From positions 1 through 64,000 of the forward strand of contig CADAJF010000003.1 in NCBI GenBank assembly GCA_902788175.1: a stretch of DNA of 64,000 nt, in the 5' to 3' direction. This DNA comes from an uncultured Bacteroidia bacterium (GTDB lineage: Bacteria > Bacteroidota > Bacteroidia > Bacteroidales > UBA932). The first letter of the stretch is position 1. Each line of letters starts with the position of its first letter. Both the position numbers and the translations under genes were made by a program. Positions 16,401 to 23,966 of the stretch are shown here, in pieces. The notes under the pieces are model-generated. The model worked only from the letters and a program-made list of their open reading frames with translations, was not told the DNA's origin and ran no database searches.

Positions 16401-16875
16401 GAGAGGACTGGGCCTGTCCCTGTTTTTCCAGGGGGCTGCCATGACGGACATCATGCTCTGCGGTATGTATTCCGCCCTGAGTTTCTCTGACGGAACCTAC
16501 TACACACAGTCTTTCAAATGGGGCAGCAACCCGCCCAAATACCTGGTGGAAGGAAGCTGGCGTCCGGATCATACGGATGCCTCCTATCCGCGCCTGAGCA
16601 CAGCCTCCAGCACCAACAATGCCGTAGCCAGTGACTTCTGGCGGCGGGATGCCTCCTATCTGCGCCTGAAAAATGTCAGCCTCTCTTACACGCTGCCTTC
16701 CAGCTGGACGCGGCGCGCGCACCTGGAAAACGTCCGGGTGTACTGCAACGCAACCAACGTGCTCACCCTGTCCAAGCTCACTCGCCTGGGTATTGACCCG
16801 GAAGCGCCCAGTGTCAACAACGGTTACTATCCCCAGCAAAGGGCTTTCAGCCTGGGTGTCAATTTCTCATTTTGA
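13462..16875 (+). CDS. SusC-like TonB-dependent glycan transporter with STN domain
   Basis: 1137 aa. Signal peptide (about 1-26), STN signalling domain (about 27-105, SLNLRSVPVSKALTEIQKA), carboxypeptidase-regulatory-like domain (about 114-195, VRGVVRDESGEPLLSAAVQI), the SusC plug signature VVVVGYGVQKKGTLTGSV, then a 22-strand barrel ending SLGVNFSF. It imports oligosaccharides across the outer membrane using TonB energy. The STN domain links it to the FecR/ECF pair upstream. The ATGA overlap with fecR and the immediate susD downstream show one operon. The substrate cannot be read from the sequence. Confidence 0.95.
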   Translation: MSVTNRLIRAFACLALLFLPGLLSGQEISLNLRSVPVSKALTEIQKASGYSIVVKSDDLDLTRLVTLSIENESVSSAISRVFAPQQVEISVSGKNISVSRKVSKTPSAQNQDPPKVRGVVRDESGEPLLSAAVQIKGKSTSGVVTDMDGAFEIEASAADVLVFTYIGYKSLELPVRGRRQMDVVMEADNEFLDAIVVVGYGVQKKGTLTGSVASINQKDLKQAPVDNINNLLGGKLPGLVSRQTTGLPGENEASIYIRGISTTGTSTPLVLVDGVERDFSNLDPSEIADITILKDAASAAVYGVKGANGVILVTTRRGDDAKPTLTYNGAVTFSANADMLDLLDGPEYVYWHNLATDLDGVAREYNDIQAGYVASGGDPQGIFGNTDWKSLIFKTFAFGHNHNLSITGGNRTARYFLGGNLLNQDGIIDNVWFKRYNLRSNVDVNLTEDLTLKFDLSGRIEQRHQPGVSAGSSDPTASLDNGGAEYGYKNIVFYTISARPTTRPQLPDGQYIGYMNPLIARDQSGFNDKQAYYVQSSASLEYRFARIKGLTARAMASYDIRSILQKHMLLPCSQVTPQYGSSDGKGGVILTPGNSPHLSSGINSLTETQSLLTRYTVQAQLNYNRTFARHEIGSDVVWEQSGTQLRTFSASRQNFVITEIADLDFGGEITPNSSKGNHSLTGRQGLLLRGNYAFDQRYLLQASVRMDWSAKFAKSHRLGVFPAVSAGWRISEEAFMAPARRFLDNLKLRASWGMLGNDAISDFLYVQGVGLTKDPDVVIGGTAQKSIYTTSIPNSDITWETTSTVNAGLDLSLWKGKLTFEGDVFYKVTRDILQSRAGEFPPSIGGNYSAIVNKGIVDVRGFELVLGHRNRVGELSYSISSNLTYAANRYVSTNDSDNIPSYQSKVGQPLGAVLGYVSEGLFQTEEELRSSPKTSDAVRLGDIKYKDLNGDGKITTDDRTWIAGAQLPKIMFGTHLDFSWRGLGLSLFFQGAAMTDIMLCGMYSALSFSDGTYYTQSFKWGSNPPKYLVEGSWRPDHTDASYPRLSTASSTNNAVASDFWRRDASYLRLKNVSLSYTLPSSWTRRAHLENVRVYCNATNVLTLSKLTRLGIDPEAPSVNNGYYPQQRAFSLGVNFSF

Positions 16876-16884
16876 TTGCTGCGT

Positions 16885-18549
16885 ATGAAAAAGATTCTCG
16901 GTATATTACTTTTGGGCCTGGCGGCCGTTGCCTGCAGTTCGGTGGATTTGAGTCCCACGGACCGCTACGACAAATCGTATGCTTTCAAAAGCGTTGAAAA
17001 CGCCCATCGCTACCTGAATTACTTCTACAAGGAGATTTATCAGTTCGGGCAGTTCGGCCCCAATGCCCTGGGAGGGAGCAACGCCAACATGTCGGATGGC
17101 CTTACGGACATCCTCAAGTACGGAGGTATCGTGGCCGGTACGGGGGATTGCAACCTGATCATGACCGTCGATGGCCAGCAGCGCGCCACGCAGAACTACT
17201 TTGACGCCTGGACCACCTGTTATGGCTGGATCCGCCGTATCAACGAGTTCCTGGACGCCCTGGAGCAGAACAGGGAGCATTTTTCCCAGGCGGAGGCGGA
17301 CTGCTTCCAGGCAGAGGCACTCTTCTTCCGGGCTTGGTCCTACTTCCTGATCATGCGCTGCCACGCCTCTGAAAAAGACAATCTGGGCGTGATTCCTTAT
17401 ACGGACATCCACCAGATGAACGCAGAAGGAAAAGACCGCGAGCGGGCCAGCGTGTCAGAGTCATGGGACCTGATAGAGGCCGATATAAACTTTTCCATCG
17501 CCCATCTCCCCGAAAAGGATCAGGCCATCGGGCGGCTTCACCGCTACGCTGCCCTGGCCCTTAAAGCGCGGGCGATGCTCTATGCCGGGCGTTATGCATC
17601 GGCGAAGGCTGCTGTAGAGGAGATTAACCGAAGCGGCGGCTATACCTACGAGGAAGACTACGACGACATCTTCGCTTCGCTGGACTCCAAGGAGGCTATC
17701 TGGGGCTATGCTTTTTCCGCGGGGGAACTGACCCACCTGTTTGACTCCAAGTACTCCCAGCCCGGCGACGTATGCCTGAAAGGTAACTTCGGCAGCGGCC
17801 TGGCCGGTCCCACGCAGGAATTCGTGGACATGTTTGACAACGCCGACGGAACCCCCTTCGATATCTCCGATGCCTCCAGGCGCTTCATCACGCCGGACAA
17901 TGTGGCCTCCCGTGATCCCCGCCTTGCCAAGAGCGTCCTCTACAACCAGGCCGAATGGAAAGGCCGGAAGCTGGAATGCCATGAGGGGGGCGTGGACCAG
18001 AAATACATGCCTTACGGCTCGGTGAACTCTCCCGGCAACACCGTCACGGGTTACTATATCCGTAAACTGCTGGACCCCAAGAATTTAGACTTTTTGGTGA
18101 ACGGCTCCTACCAGCCCTGGATAGAGTTCCGCCACGCAGAGATGCAGCTCATTTACGCAGAGTGCTGCGCCAGCGAGAAAGACTACCAGACAGCCTGGAA
18201 GACGGTCTCTTCGCTTCGTGCCGCGCGCTTTGGCAAGGAAGTTTATACGGCCCCCATCAATTCCTGGGATAGTGCCCTGGATGTGATCCTGAAGGAGCGG
18301 GCGGTGGAGCTCTGCTTCGAAGGGCACCGTTTCTGGGATCTCAGGCGTACAGGCCGGGCGCAGAAGGTGCTGGACGGCAAGAAATACAGCGGCGTGTGGT
18401 GGAAACCGAGCGGATCGGGCGGCTTTACTCCGGAACTGATCGTGTGCGAAATGGGAGCGCGCAAGTACCCGGAGCGCTTCGACCGTTTCCCCATTCCCCA
18501 GACAGAAATCAATAACAATACGCTGGCTCAGCAAAACAGTGACTGGTGA
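16885..18549 (+). CDS. SusD-like surface glycan-binding lipoprotein
   Basis: 554 aa from ATG 16885 (a TTG three codons upstream directly abuts the susC stop and is rejected). The signal peptide MKKILGILLLGLAAVAC is lipid-modified at Cys-17. Helical TPR-like pairs (FQAEALFFRAWSYFLIMR, HRYAALALKARAMLYAGRY) and the C-terminal block ILKERAVELCFEGHRFWDLRR are the RagB/SusD hallmarks. It forms the lid of the SusC barrel at the cell surface and captures glycan. Confidence 0.94.
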   Translation: MKKILGILLLGLAAVACSSVDLSPTDRYDKSYAFKSVENAHRYLNYFYKEIYQFGQFGPNALGGSNANMSDGLTDILKYGGIVAGTGDCNLIMTVDGQQRATQNYFDAWTTCYGWIRRINEFLDALEQNREHFSQAEADCFQAEALFFRAWSYFLIMRCHASEKDNLGVIPYTDIHQMNAEGKDRERASVSESWDLIEADINFSIAHLPEKDQAIGRLHRYAALALKARAMLYAGRYASAKAAVEEINRSGGYTYEEDYDDIFASLDSKEAIWGYAFSAGELTHLFDSKYSQPGDVCLKGNFGSGLAGPTQEFVDMFDNADGTPFDISDASRRFITPDNVASRDPRLAKSVLYNQAEWKGRKLECHEGGVDQKYMPYGSVNSPGNTVTGYYIRKLLDPKNLDFLVNGSYQPWIEFRHAEMQLIYAECCASEKDYQTAWKTVSSLRAARFGKEVYTAPINSWDSALDVILKERAVELCFEGHRFWDLRRTGRAQKVLDGKKYSGVWWKPSGSGGFTPELIVCEMGARKYPERFDRFPIPQTEINNNTLAQQNSDW

Positions 18550-18974
18550 TGAAAAGACTCGTACTTATAACAAGCTTGCTGCTGGCGGCTGTGTCCTGCC
18601 AGAAGCTTCAGTTCCCGCCCCGCTCGTCGGATTGTTCCCTCTCGGGGCTCAAGTGCTTCGTGTACTACGACATGGCCCACTCATCGGCCCGGCAGGAGCT
18701 GAACCTCCTTTCCGGAACCTGGAACAAGGAGCGCGGCCTTATCAGCTACGTTTTTCCGCAGGACGAGCGCTTCACCGGCGACGCCCTGGCCTACTGCCGC
18801 ATCGAGGCCACCATCCCTTCGTCGGCCGTTCTGGAACTCTGCGACGAGATGGGAAACGGCCTGGGTCACGGCTTCGAAGCGTTTTACGACCTTCGCGGAA
18901 CCACCCTCTATTTCAAAGTGACGGCGGCCGATGGCACTGAGCGCAGCTATCAACTTACCTGTAGAACGAAATAA
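18549..18974 (+). CDS. Small PUL lipoprotein, DUF5018-like
   Basis: 141 aa. Signal peptide MKRLVLITSLLLAAVSC with lipid Cys-17. The mature part resembles a DUF5018-type beta-sandwich: a strand ISYVFPQ, a central IEATIPSSAVLELCD and a final TLYFKVTAADGTERSYQLTC. Its ATG overlaps the susD stop (TGATG). Position directly after susD suggests a surface glycan-binding role, which is inference. Confidence 0.7.
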   Translation: MKRLVLITSLLLAAVSCQKLQFPPRSSDCSLSGLKCFVYYDMAHSSARQELNLLSGTWNKERGLISYVFPQDERFTGDALAYCRIEATIPSSAVLELCDEMGNGLGHGFEAFYDLRGTTLYFKVTAADGTERSYQLTCRTK

Positions 18975-19003
18975 CAGTTTAACCATTTAACCATTAACAC
19001 GTT

Positions 19004-20632
19004 ATGAAAAGAATCCTATTGCCTTTGACCTTGCTGCTGCTGGCTGTAGTGGCTTGCAACAAGACCCCGAAGGAAGAACCCAAGTTCACCTTCGCGCTCA
19101 CCAATGCAATGGTTCAGGTGGGTAACGTAAGCGAAGCCCCCATGATCCAGGTGGACAATTCCAAAAAGACCGTTTATATCGAGGTCGTGTATGCCGACAA
19201 GGCCGAGCTCTCCGCCCTGCCGGTCAGCTTCACTGGCCTTCCCTCCGATGTGACGGCCAACCCCGCCACCTCCACTTTCAATTATGCCGGCGGTGCCGCC
19301 CAGACGGTGACCTTCACCCAGGGTACGCTGTCTGAGAGCTACAGCATCAGCGCTGCAGCCACGGCTCCGGATCCGCACTTTGTTTCCATGAAGCTCAACG
19401 GCGTGGAAGTTTCCGGCGGCAGCGCCAAACTGAAAGGCTCGTCCGACCTGAAAAACGTTTCCGTGGAATTTGTGGTTTCCCCGGAAAACACCGTCGTGAA
19501 ATTGAATGGCGAAACCATTACTTCCGCTACGGAAGAGACGCCCAATGCGATTGACTTCAGCGACAAGATGAACGGGGTTACTTTTACCCTCGTTTGCGAT
19601 GAGGTGGAGAAGACCCAGAACGTGAAGGTAGTCACCACCGGTATCAACTCCGTGGAGCGTGTATGGGGCCGCTACGTGAAACCCGTCACCGCCGGAGCCG
19701 ACCTCTGGTGGACCGAGGTAATTCCCCCTTCCAACCAGAACATGCGCACGATGGCCATGGACAAAAAGAACATCTACCTGGCCACCACCGGCAAGAAGCT
19801 CTATGCGGTTTCCATCTCCGATCCTACTGCCGTGAAGGAAATGGATATGGGCGACTATGCTGCCGGCGGCGTGTTCGGCTCCTGCGCCCTGGCCACCATG
19901 CCTAACGGCGACGGCCACGTGATTCTCCTCAGCAACATGGTCAACTCCACTGCCAGCGAATTCGTGATCTGGAAATGGGATTCGGCCGACGGTAAGCCGG
20001 AGAAGGTCCTTTCGTATAAGCTCCCCGAGGCCGCGCGTATCGGCGACCAGATGTCCGTCGAAGGCGACTGGAAGTCGGGTAAGATCTGGTTCCATGACTT
20101 CACCTCCCAGCAGGCTGCCTATGTGTTCACCGTGACCGACGGTACCATCTCCACCACCGCCACCAAGGTGAGCTACGACGCCAAGCAGGGCAACTGGAGC
20201 GCCATCTACAAGTACGATGACAAGCAGTATATCGGCGGCGGTCCCGGTGCCAAGTCCCGCCTGTTCGAGCTCAGCGGCGACCAGGCCACCAGCAAACTGG
20301 AGCTCCCGGGCGCCTACTTTGCCAACCCGCTGCACGGTATCCGCTTCTTTACTTTCAACGAGCAGGAATACATGACCTATGTCGTGCTCCGTAACAGCTT
20401 CCAGGACGGCCAGGTCCGTTTCACTGAGCTCAACGGCGAAACCCTGCTCTCTTCCCTGGAGAACCCGGGTGCCACGCTACGCTACGGCCTGGGAGACCCC
20501 GTAGAGAACGACATCACGGCCGACAAGAACGGCAATGGTCTGGGTAACAACGTTATGCAGGTCATTGATGGCAAGATTTATATTGCCTCTTACGTTCCGG
20601 GCGCCGGTCTGTCCCTCTTCCTGATCAAGTAA
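19004..20632 (+). CDS. Surface lipoprotein with DUF5018-like and DUF4623-like regions
   Basis: 542 aa. Lipoprotein signal MKRILLPLTLLLLAVVAC. An N-terminal DUF5018-like sandwich (about 30-125) and a second sandwich (about 125-210) precede a C-terminal propeller-like region starting VERVWGRYV with repeated blade segments (NIYLATTGKKLYAVSI, KIWFHDFTSQQAAYVF, KIYIASYVPGAG), similar to DUF4623. In Bacteroidales such proteins sit in SusCD operons as accessory glycan-binding proteins. It is followed by a terminator, so it may be far more abundant than the enzymes downstream. Confidence 0.75.
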   Translation: MKRILLPLTLLLLAVVACNKTPKEEPKFTFALTNAMVQVGNVSEAPMIQVDNSKKTVYIEVVYADKAELSALPVSFTGLPSDVTANPATSTFNYAGGAAQTVTFTQGTLSESYSISAAATAPDPHFVSMKLNGVEVSGGSAKLKGSSDLKNVSVEFVVSPENTVVKLNGETITSATEETPNAIDFSDKMNGVTFTLVCDEVEKTQNVKVVTTGINSVERVWGRYVKPVTAGADLWWTEVIPPSNQNMRTMAMDKKNIYLATTGKKLYAVSISDPTAVKEMDMGDYAAGGVFGSCALATMPNGDGHVILLSNMVNSTASEFVIWKWDSADGKPEKVLSYKLPEAARIGDQMSVEGDWKSGKIWFHDFTSQQAAYVFTVTDGTISTTATKVSYDAKQGNWSAIYKYDDKQYIGGGPGAKSRLFELSGDQATSKLELPGAYFANPLHGIRFFTFNEQEYMTYVVLRNSFQDGQVRFTELNGETLLSSLENPGATLRYGLGDPVENDITADKNGNGLGNNVMQVIDGKIYIASYVPGAGLSLFLIK

Positions 20633-20640
20633 GTTTTTTC

Positions 20641-20679
20641 AGGGGTGGCGGCAAGCCGCTGTCACCCCTTTTTATTTTT
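20641..20679 (+). terminator. Internal terminator within the PUL operon
   Basis: GGGGTG-GCGGC pairs with GCCGC-TG-TCACCCC around an AA loop, followed by TTTTTATTTTTC. The hairpin lies between the transport/binding genes and the enzyme genes, 7 bp before the next start codon. Partial read-through would set a high binding-protein to enzyme ratio. Confidence 0.7.
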
Positions 20680-20685
20680 CCAGTG

Positions 20686-22377
20686 ATGTTCAGACTCCCT
20701 CTCCTCCTTCTTCTGCTGCTTACTTCCTGCTCGGCAAAAAAACCGGAACCCGTTCCTCAGGAACCGGACTGGACGCTACATTCCGTGAAGCTGTCTGCTT
20801 ACCCGGAGGCTCTTATCCGGATTGACAATCCGGCCCGGGAGCTTTCCGTGGAACTGCCCCACGGAAGCAAACTGGGGCGGAGCACCGTGGAGATTGTGGC
20901 TGCGTCGGGGATAAGCACTTCCCCCAAGAGCGGAGAAGAAGTGGACCTGAACAACTTCAAGGCTATTTACCTCTCGGCCCAGGACGGGCAGGCCGCGCGC
21001 TTTGGCGTGACGGTGACTGTCCAGCCTTCTTCTTCCACCGCCTTTTCTTCCCTGACAGAGGAGCGCTATCGGGTGAAGGCCTTTCCGGAAGGAGACCGCT
21101 TTACCTTCCATTTCCCCCACGGAACGGATTTGAAGCACCTGTCCTTTGCGGCCCAAACCAAGGAAACGCTTTCCTTCAGCCCGGATATCCGGGACCTGGA
21201 TTTGTCGGCACCCCGGGATGTGACCGTAACGGCGGCCGACGGTAAAACAAGCCGGACCATCCGGATGGAAGCGCTCCACTACCCGCAGGACACGGGTGTT
21301 CGCGGGGTGTACCTGCCCTCACCTTCCCATACAGGCTCTTTCCTGTCCTATTCGGAGGTGCAGCGCTCGGTGGAACTGCTGTCCACCCTGCATTTCAATT
21401 GCCTTTTTGTGTGCGCCTGGGCCGGCTCCCGCGTAGCCTGGGACAGTGAGGTCCTGCTGCAAAACAGCACGCGCACATCCAAGGAAGCGGGCAATATGTA
21501 CCGCTCCTATACCGGCGGTTCGGGGGATGCCCTCAGGGATATCATCGACGTGGCGCACAGCAAGGGAATCAAGGTGATTCTGTGGTTCGAGTACGGCTTC
21601 ATGCACGGAATAGGGGGCGTGAACACCCAGGACCCGGTGCTGGCCGCCCATCCGGAGTGGATAGGTATCAACAGCTCCGGAAAACCCTGCAATTATAATG
21701 ACACGGACTATTACCTGAACGGCTATGATCCCGCTGTCCAGGACTTCCTGATGGACCTGATGAAGGAAGCGCTGACGCTGTACCCGGACCTGGACGGAAT
21801 CCAGGGAGACGACCGTCTTCCCGCCATGCCCCACAACGCCGGTTACGATGAGAAAACCCGCCGCCGCTACCTGGCGGAAACGGGCAGGGAAGTCCCGTCC
21901 AATGACAATGACAGCCACTGGGAGCGCTGGCGGCTGGACCTGCTCAACGCCTTTGCCGCCCGCATGCACAAAGAGCTCAAGGAGCTCAAACCCTCGCTGG
22001 TTGTGTGCTTCGCTCCCAACAAATACCCCTGGTGCCGGAACATGCTCATGCAGGACTGGCCCGGCTGGATTGCCGATGGCTCCGTAGATCTGCTCACCGT
22101 GCAGTGCTACGTTACGGCCAATTACCGGGAAGATGTGGCCGCCACCCTTGGTTATGTACAGGAGAAAACGGATAAACCGCTCTTCAATCCGGCCATGATT
22201 CTCAAAAACGGAGACACGCTCCTTTCCCTGGACCAGCTGGCCGCCCAGCTGCAGTACAACCGGGAGGTGGGTACTTTCGGCGAGTCGCAGTTCTGGTTTG
22301 ACGGGCTTAAGGACCAGGGTATCCAGGAGCTTTTCAAACTGTATTATAACCAGCCACTTCCTTTCCCTGACCTATGA
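20686..22377 (+). CDS. GHL10-family glycoside hydrolase lipoprotein
   Basis: 563 aa. Lipoprotein signal MFRLPLLLLLLLTSC; about residues 30-200 form one or two beta-sandwich domains like those of the preceding lipoproteins. The C-terminal about 350 residues match the GHL10/DUF187 barrel: GVRGVYLPSPSH, FNCLFVCAWAGSRVAWDSE, GIKVILWFEYGFMHG and DLDGIQGDDRLPA with candidate catalytic Asp residues. Family members act on bacterial or mucosal glycans, but few are characterised. Start ATG 20686; the GTG just upstream is rejected. It overlaps the next gene by 4 bp. Confidence 0.85.
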   Translation: MFRLPLLLLLLLTSCSAKKPEPVPQEPDWTLHSVKLSAYPEALIRIDNPARELSVELPHGSKLGRSTVEIVAASGISTSPKSGEEVDLNNFKAIYLSAQDGQAARFGVTVTVQPSSSTAFSSLTEERYRVKAFPEGDRFTFHFPHGTDLKHLSFAAQTKETLSFSPDIRDLDLSAPRDVTVTAADGKTSRTIRMEALHYPQDTGVRGVYLPSPSHTGSFLSYSEVQRSVELLSTLHFNCLFVCAWAGSRVAWDSEVLLQNSTRTSKEAGNMYRSYTGGSGDALRDIIDVAHSKGIKVILWFEYGFMHGIGGVNTQDPVLAAHPEWIGINSSGKPCNYNDTDYYLNGYDPAVQDFLMDLMKEALTLYPDLDGIQGDDRLPAMPHNAGYDEKTRRRYLAETGREVPSNDNDSHWERWRLDLLNAFAARMHKELKELKPSLVVCFAPNKYPWCRNMLMQDWPGWIADGSVDLLTVQCYVTANYREDVAATLGYVQEKTDKPLFNPAMILKNGDTLLSLDQLAAQLQYNREVGTFGESQFWFDGLKDQGIQELFKLYYNQPLPFPDL

Positions 22378-23966
22378 AAAGCTTCTTTCTAGTTTTGTGG
22401 GCCAGCCTGGTCTGCATTGCAAGCTGCGGCGGGGAAGCCCCTCCGCCGCAGGAACCGGAGGTCAATCCGTCCGACCCTGAAGTCGTCCCCGAGGTAAGGG
22501 AACTGCTGGCCCCCGGCAAGCTTAGGATAGCCCCTTCCGAAAAGGGGCTGCTCCTAAGCTGGGAAGACCTGAGCGTACTGGAAGAAGGCTACCTGATAGA
22601 TAAGAAGACCCTCTCCGACGGCAAAACCGCCTCCTTCTACCTGCCGGCCAATTCCACCTCCTGGGAGGATCTGGAGCCCAAAGGCGGGGAAACTCGCTAT
22701 GCTGTCCGCTCTTATTGGCACATGGAGCGCTCCGAGGAAGCGGCGGTGAGCTATGTCCGTTACGCTGCACCGCAGCTGGAGGTGCTGCCCCCGGCGGTAT
22801 CGGCCCACATGGTGGCGCTGGGCGTGAAAATCGTTTCGGACGGCGGGGAAAGCGTATCCTGCGGCATGACAGTGACGTCCGGGGACGGTTCAGCTGCCAA
22901 GGAATACCTTTTCGGAAAAAAATGCCGCTCAGGGGAGGTCGCTTATCTGCTGGCCGAAGACCTGACCCCCGGCGTTTCTTTCAGCTTTTTGCCCTGGGCG
23001 GAAAACCAGGCCGGCCGCAGCCAGTCCCAGCCAATTACAGCTTCCCTGCTTCCGCAACCGGAACCTGTCCAGGTGGTCTGGGAGGACCTTTTCCCCCAGG
23101 ACGCTCTACCGGAAGGGGTTTTCATCCGGAAGGGCACAACGGAGCAGTTCGGGCAAACCGTGCATCTTTGGTACGCAGAAACGGACCTGACCAAAGGGAC
23201 CACCCAGCTGCGGACCACCCTGGCTTCTGCGCTCACCCAGCCCGGCGAGTATATCCGCCAGACACTCTCCAAGGAAGGGGAAGTGCTGGTGCTTGTGAAC
23301 GGCGGTTATTTTGCTTCCCCGGCCACCTCTTACAGCTACGTCTGCGACAAGGGACAAAAGAAGGCCTCCAATGTCTCGCAGCTAAGCCGGACAGACACCT
23401 ATACTGTGACCCGCGGCTTTCTGGGCGTTGATAACCAAGGGGTTGTGGCCGCCGGATGGCTTGGCGGGGACAGCTTCTACGAGAAGCCCCTGCCGGTCTA
23501 TGACGGAGGCCCCGCCCTTTCGCTGCCGTCCAATCTTCCCACACTGGAAGGCTGGGAGCCCTATTCGGCCATTGGCGGCGGTCCGCTGCTGGTCAAGGAC
23601 GGAGCCATCTGTTTCGATTACCTGACGTCGCTTCAGGGCCGCTACCTTTCCAATCATGAGCTCTTCCAGACCGATATCTTCGCCGAGGGCCTTCGCGCCC
23701 CCAGGACGGCTATCGGCAGCGACGGGAAGGGGCGGATTGTCCTTCTGGTGGCCGATGGCCGCGGCAGCGGGGGAAGTGCAGGCCTTACCCTGGATGAGCT
23801 GGCCCGGGTGATGACCGGCCTGGGTTGCAAGGATGTGCTGAACCTGGACGGCGGCGGGTCTTCGATGTTTCTGACAGGACAGGAAGGGAACTTGCAGAAC
23901 CATCCCTCGGACGGCCGGGAGCGGCGTGTCCTGTCATTTGTTTCCATAATGCGTATAAATCAATGA
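22374..23966 (+). CDS. Phosphodiester glycosidase (NAGPA family) lipoprotein
   Basis: 530 aa. Lipoprotein signal MKSFFLVLWASLVCIASC, two fibronectin-III-like domains (about 45-130 and 130-230), then the NAGPA catalytic domain (about 250-528). Signatures are VLVNGGYF, APRTAIGSD, IVLLVADGRGS, LDELARVMTGLGCKDVLNLD and GGGSSMF. The family hydrolyses the sugar-1-phosphate phosphodiester, as in lysosomal removal of GlcNAc from GlcNAc-1-P-6-Man; bacterial members act on phosphodiester-linked sugars. Here it points to a phosphodiester-containing glycan substrate, which is inference. It overlaps both neighbours by 4 bp. Confidence 0.88.
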   Translation: MKSFFLVLWASLVCIASCGGEAPPPQEPEVNPSDPEVVPEVRELLAPGKLRIAPSEKGLLLSWEDLSVLEEGYLIDKKTLSDGKTASFYLPANSTSWEDLEPKGGETRYAVRSYWHMERSEEAAVSYVRYAAPQLEVLPPAVSAHMVALGVKIVSDGGESVSCGMTVTSGDGSAAKEYLFGKKCRSGEVAYLLAEDLTPGVSFSFLPWAENQAGRSQSQPITASLLPQPEPVQVVWEDLFPQDALPEGVFIRKGTTEQFGQTVHLWYAETDLTKGTTQLRTTLASALTQPGEYIRQTLSKEGEVLVLVNGGYFASPATSYSYVCDKGQKKASNVSQLSRTDTYTVTRGFLGVDNQGVVAAGWLGGDSFYEKPLPVYDGGPALSLPSNLPTLEGWEPYSAIGGGPLLVKDGAICFDYLTSLQGRYLSNHELFQTDIFAEGLRAPRTAIGSDGKGRIVLLVADGRGSGGSAGLTLDELARVMTGLGCKDVLNLDGGGSSMFLTGQEGNLQNHPSDGRERRVLSFVSIMRINQ

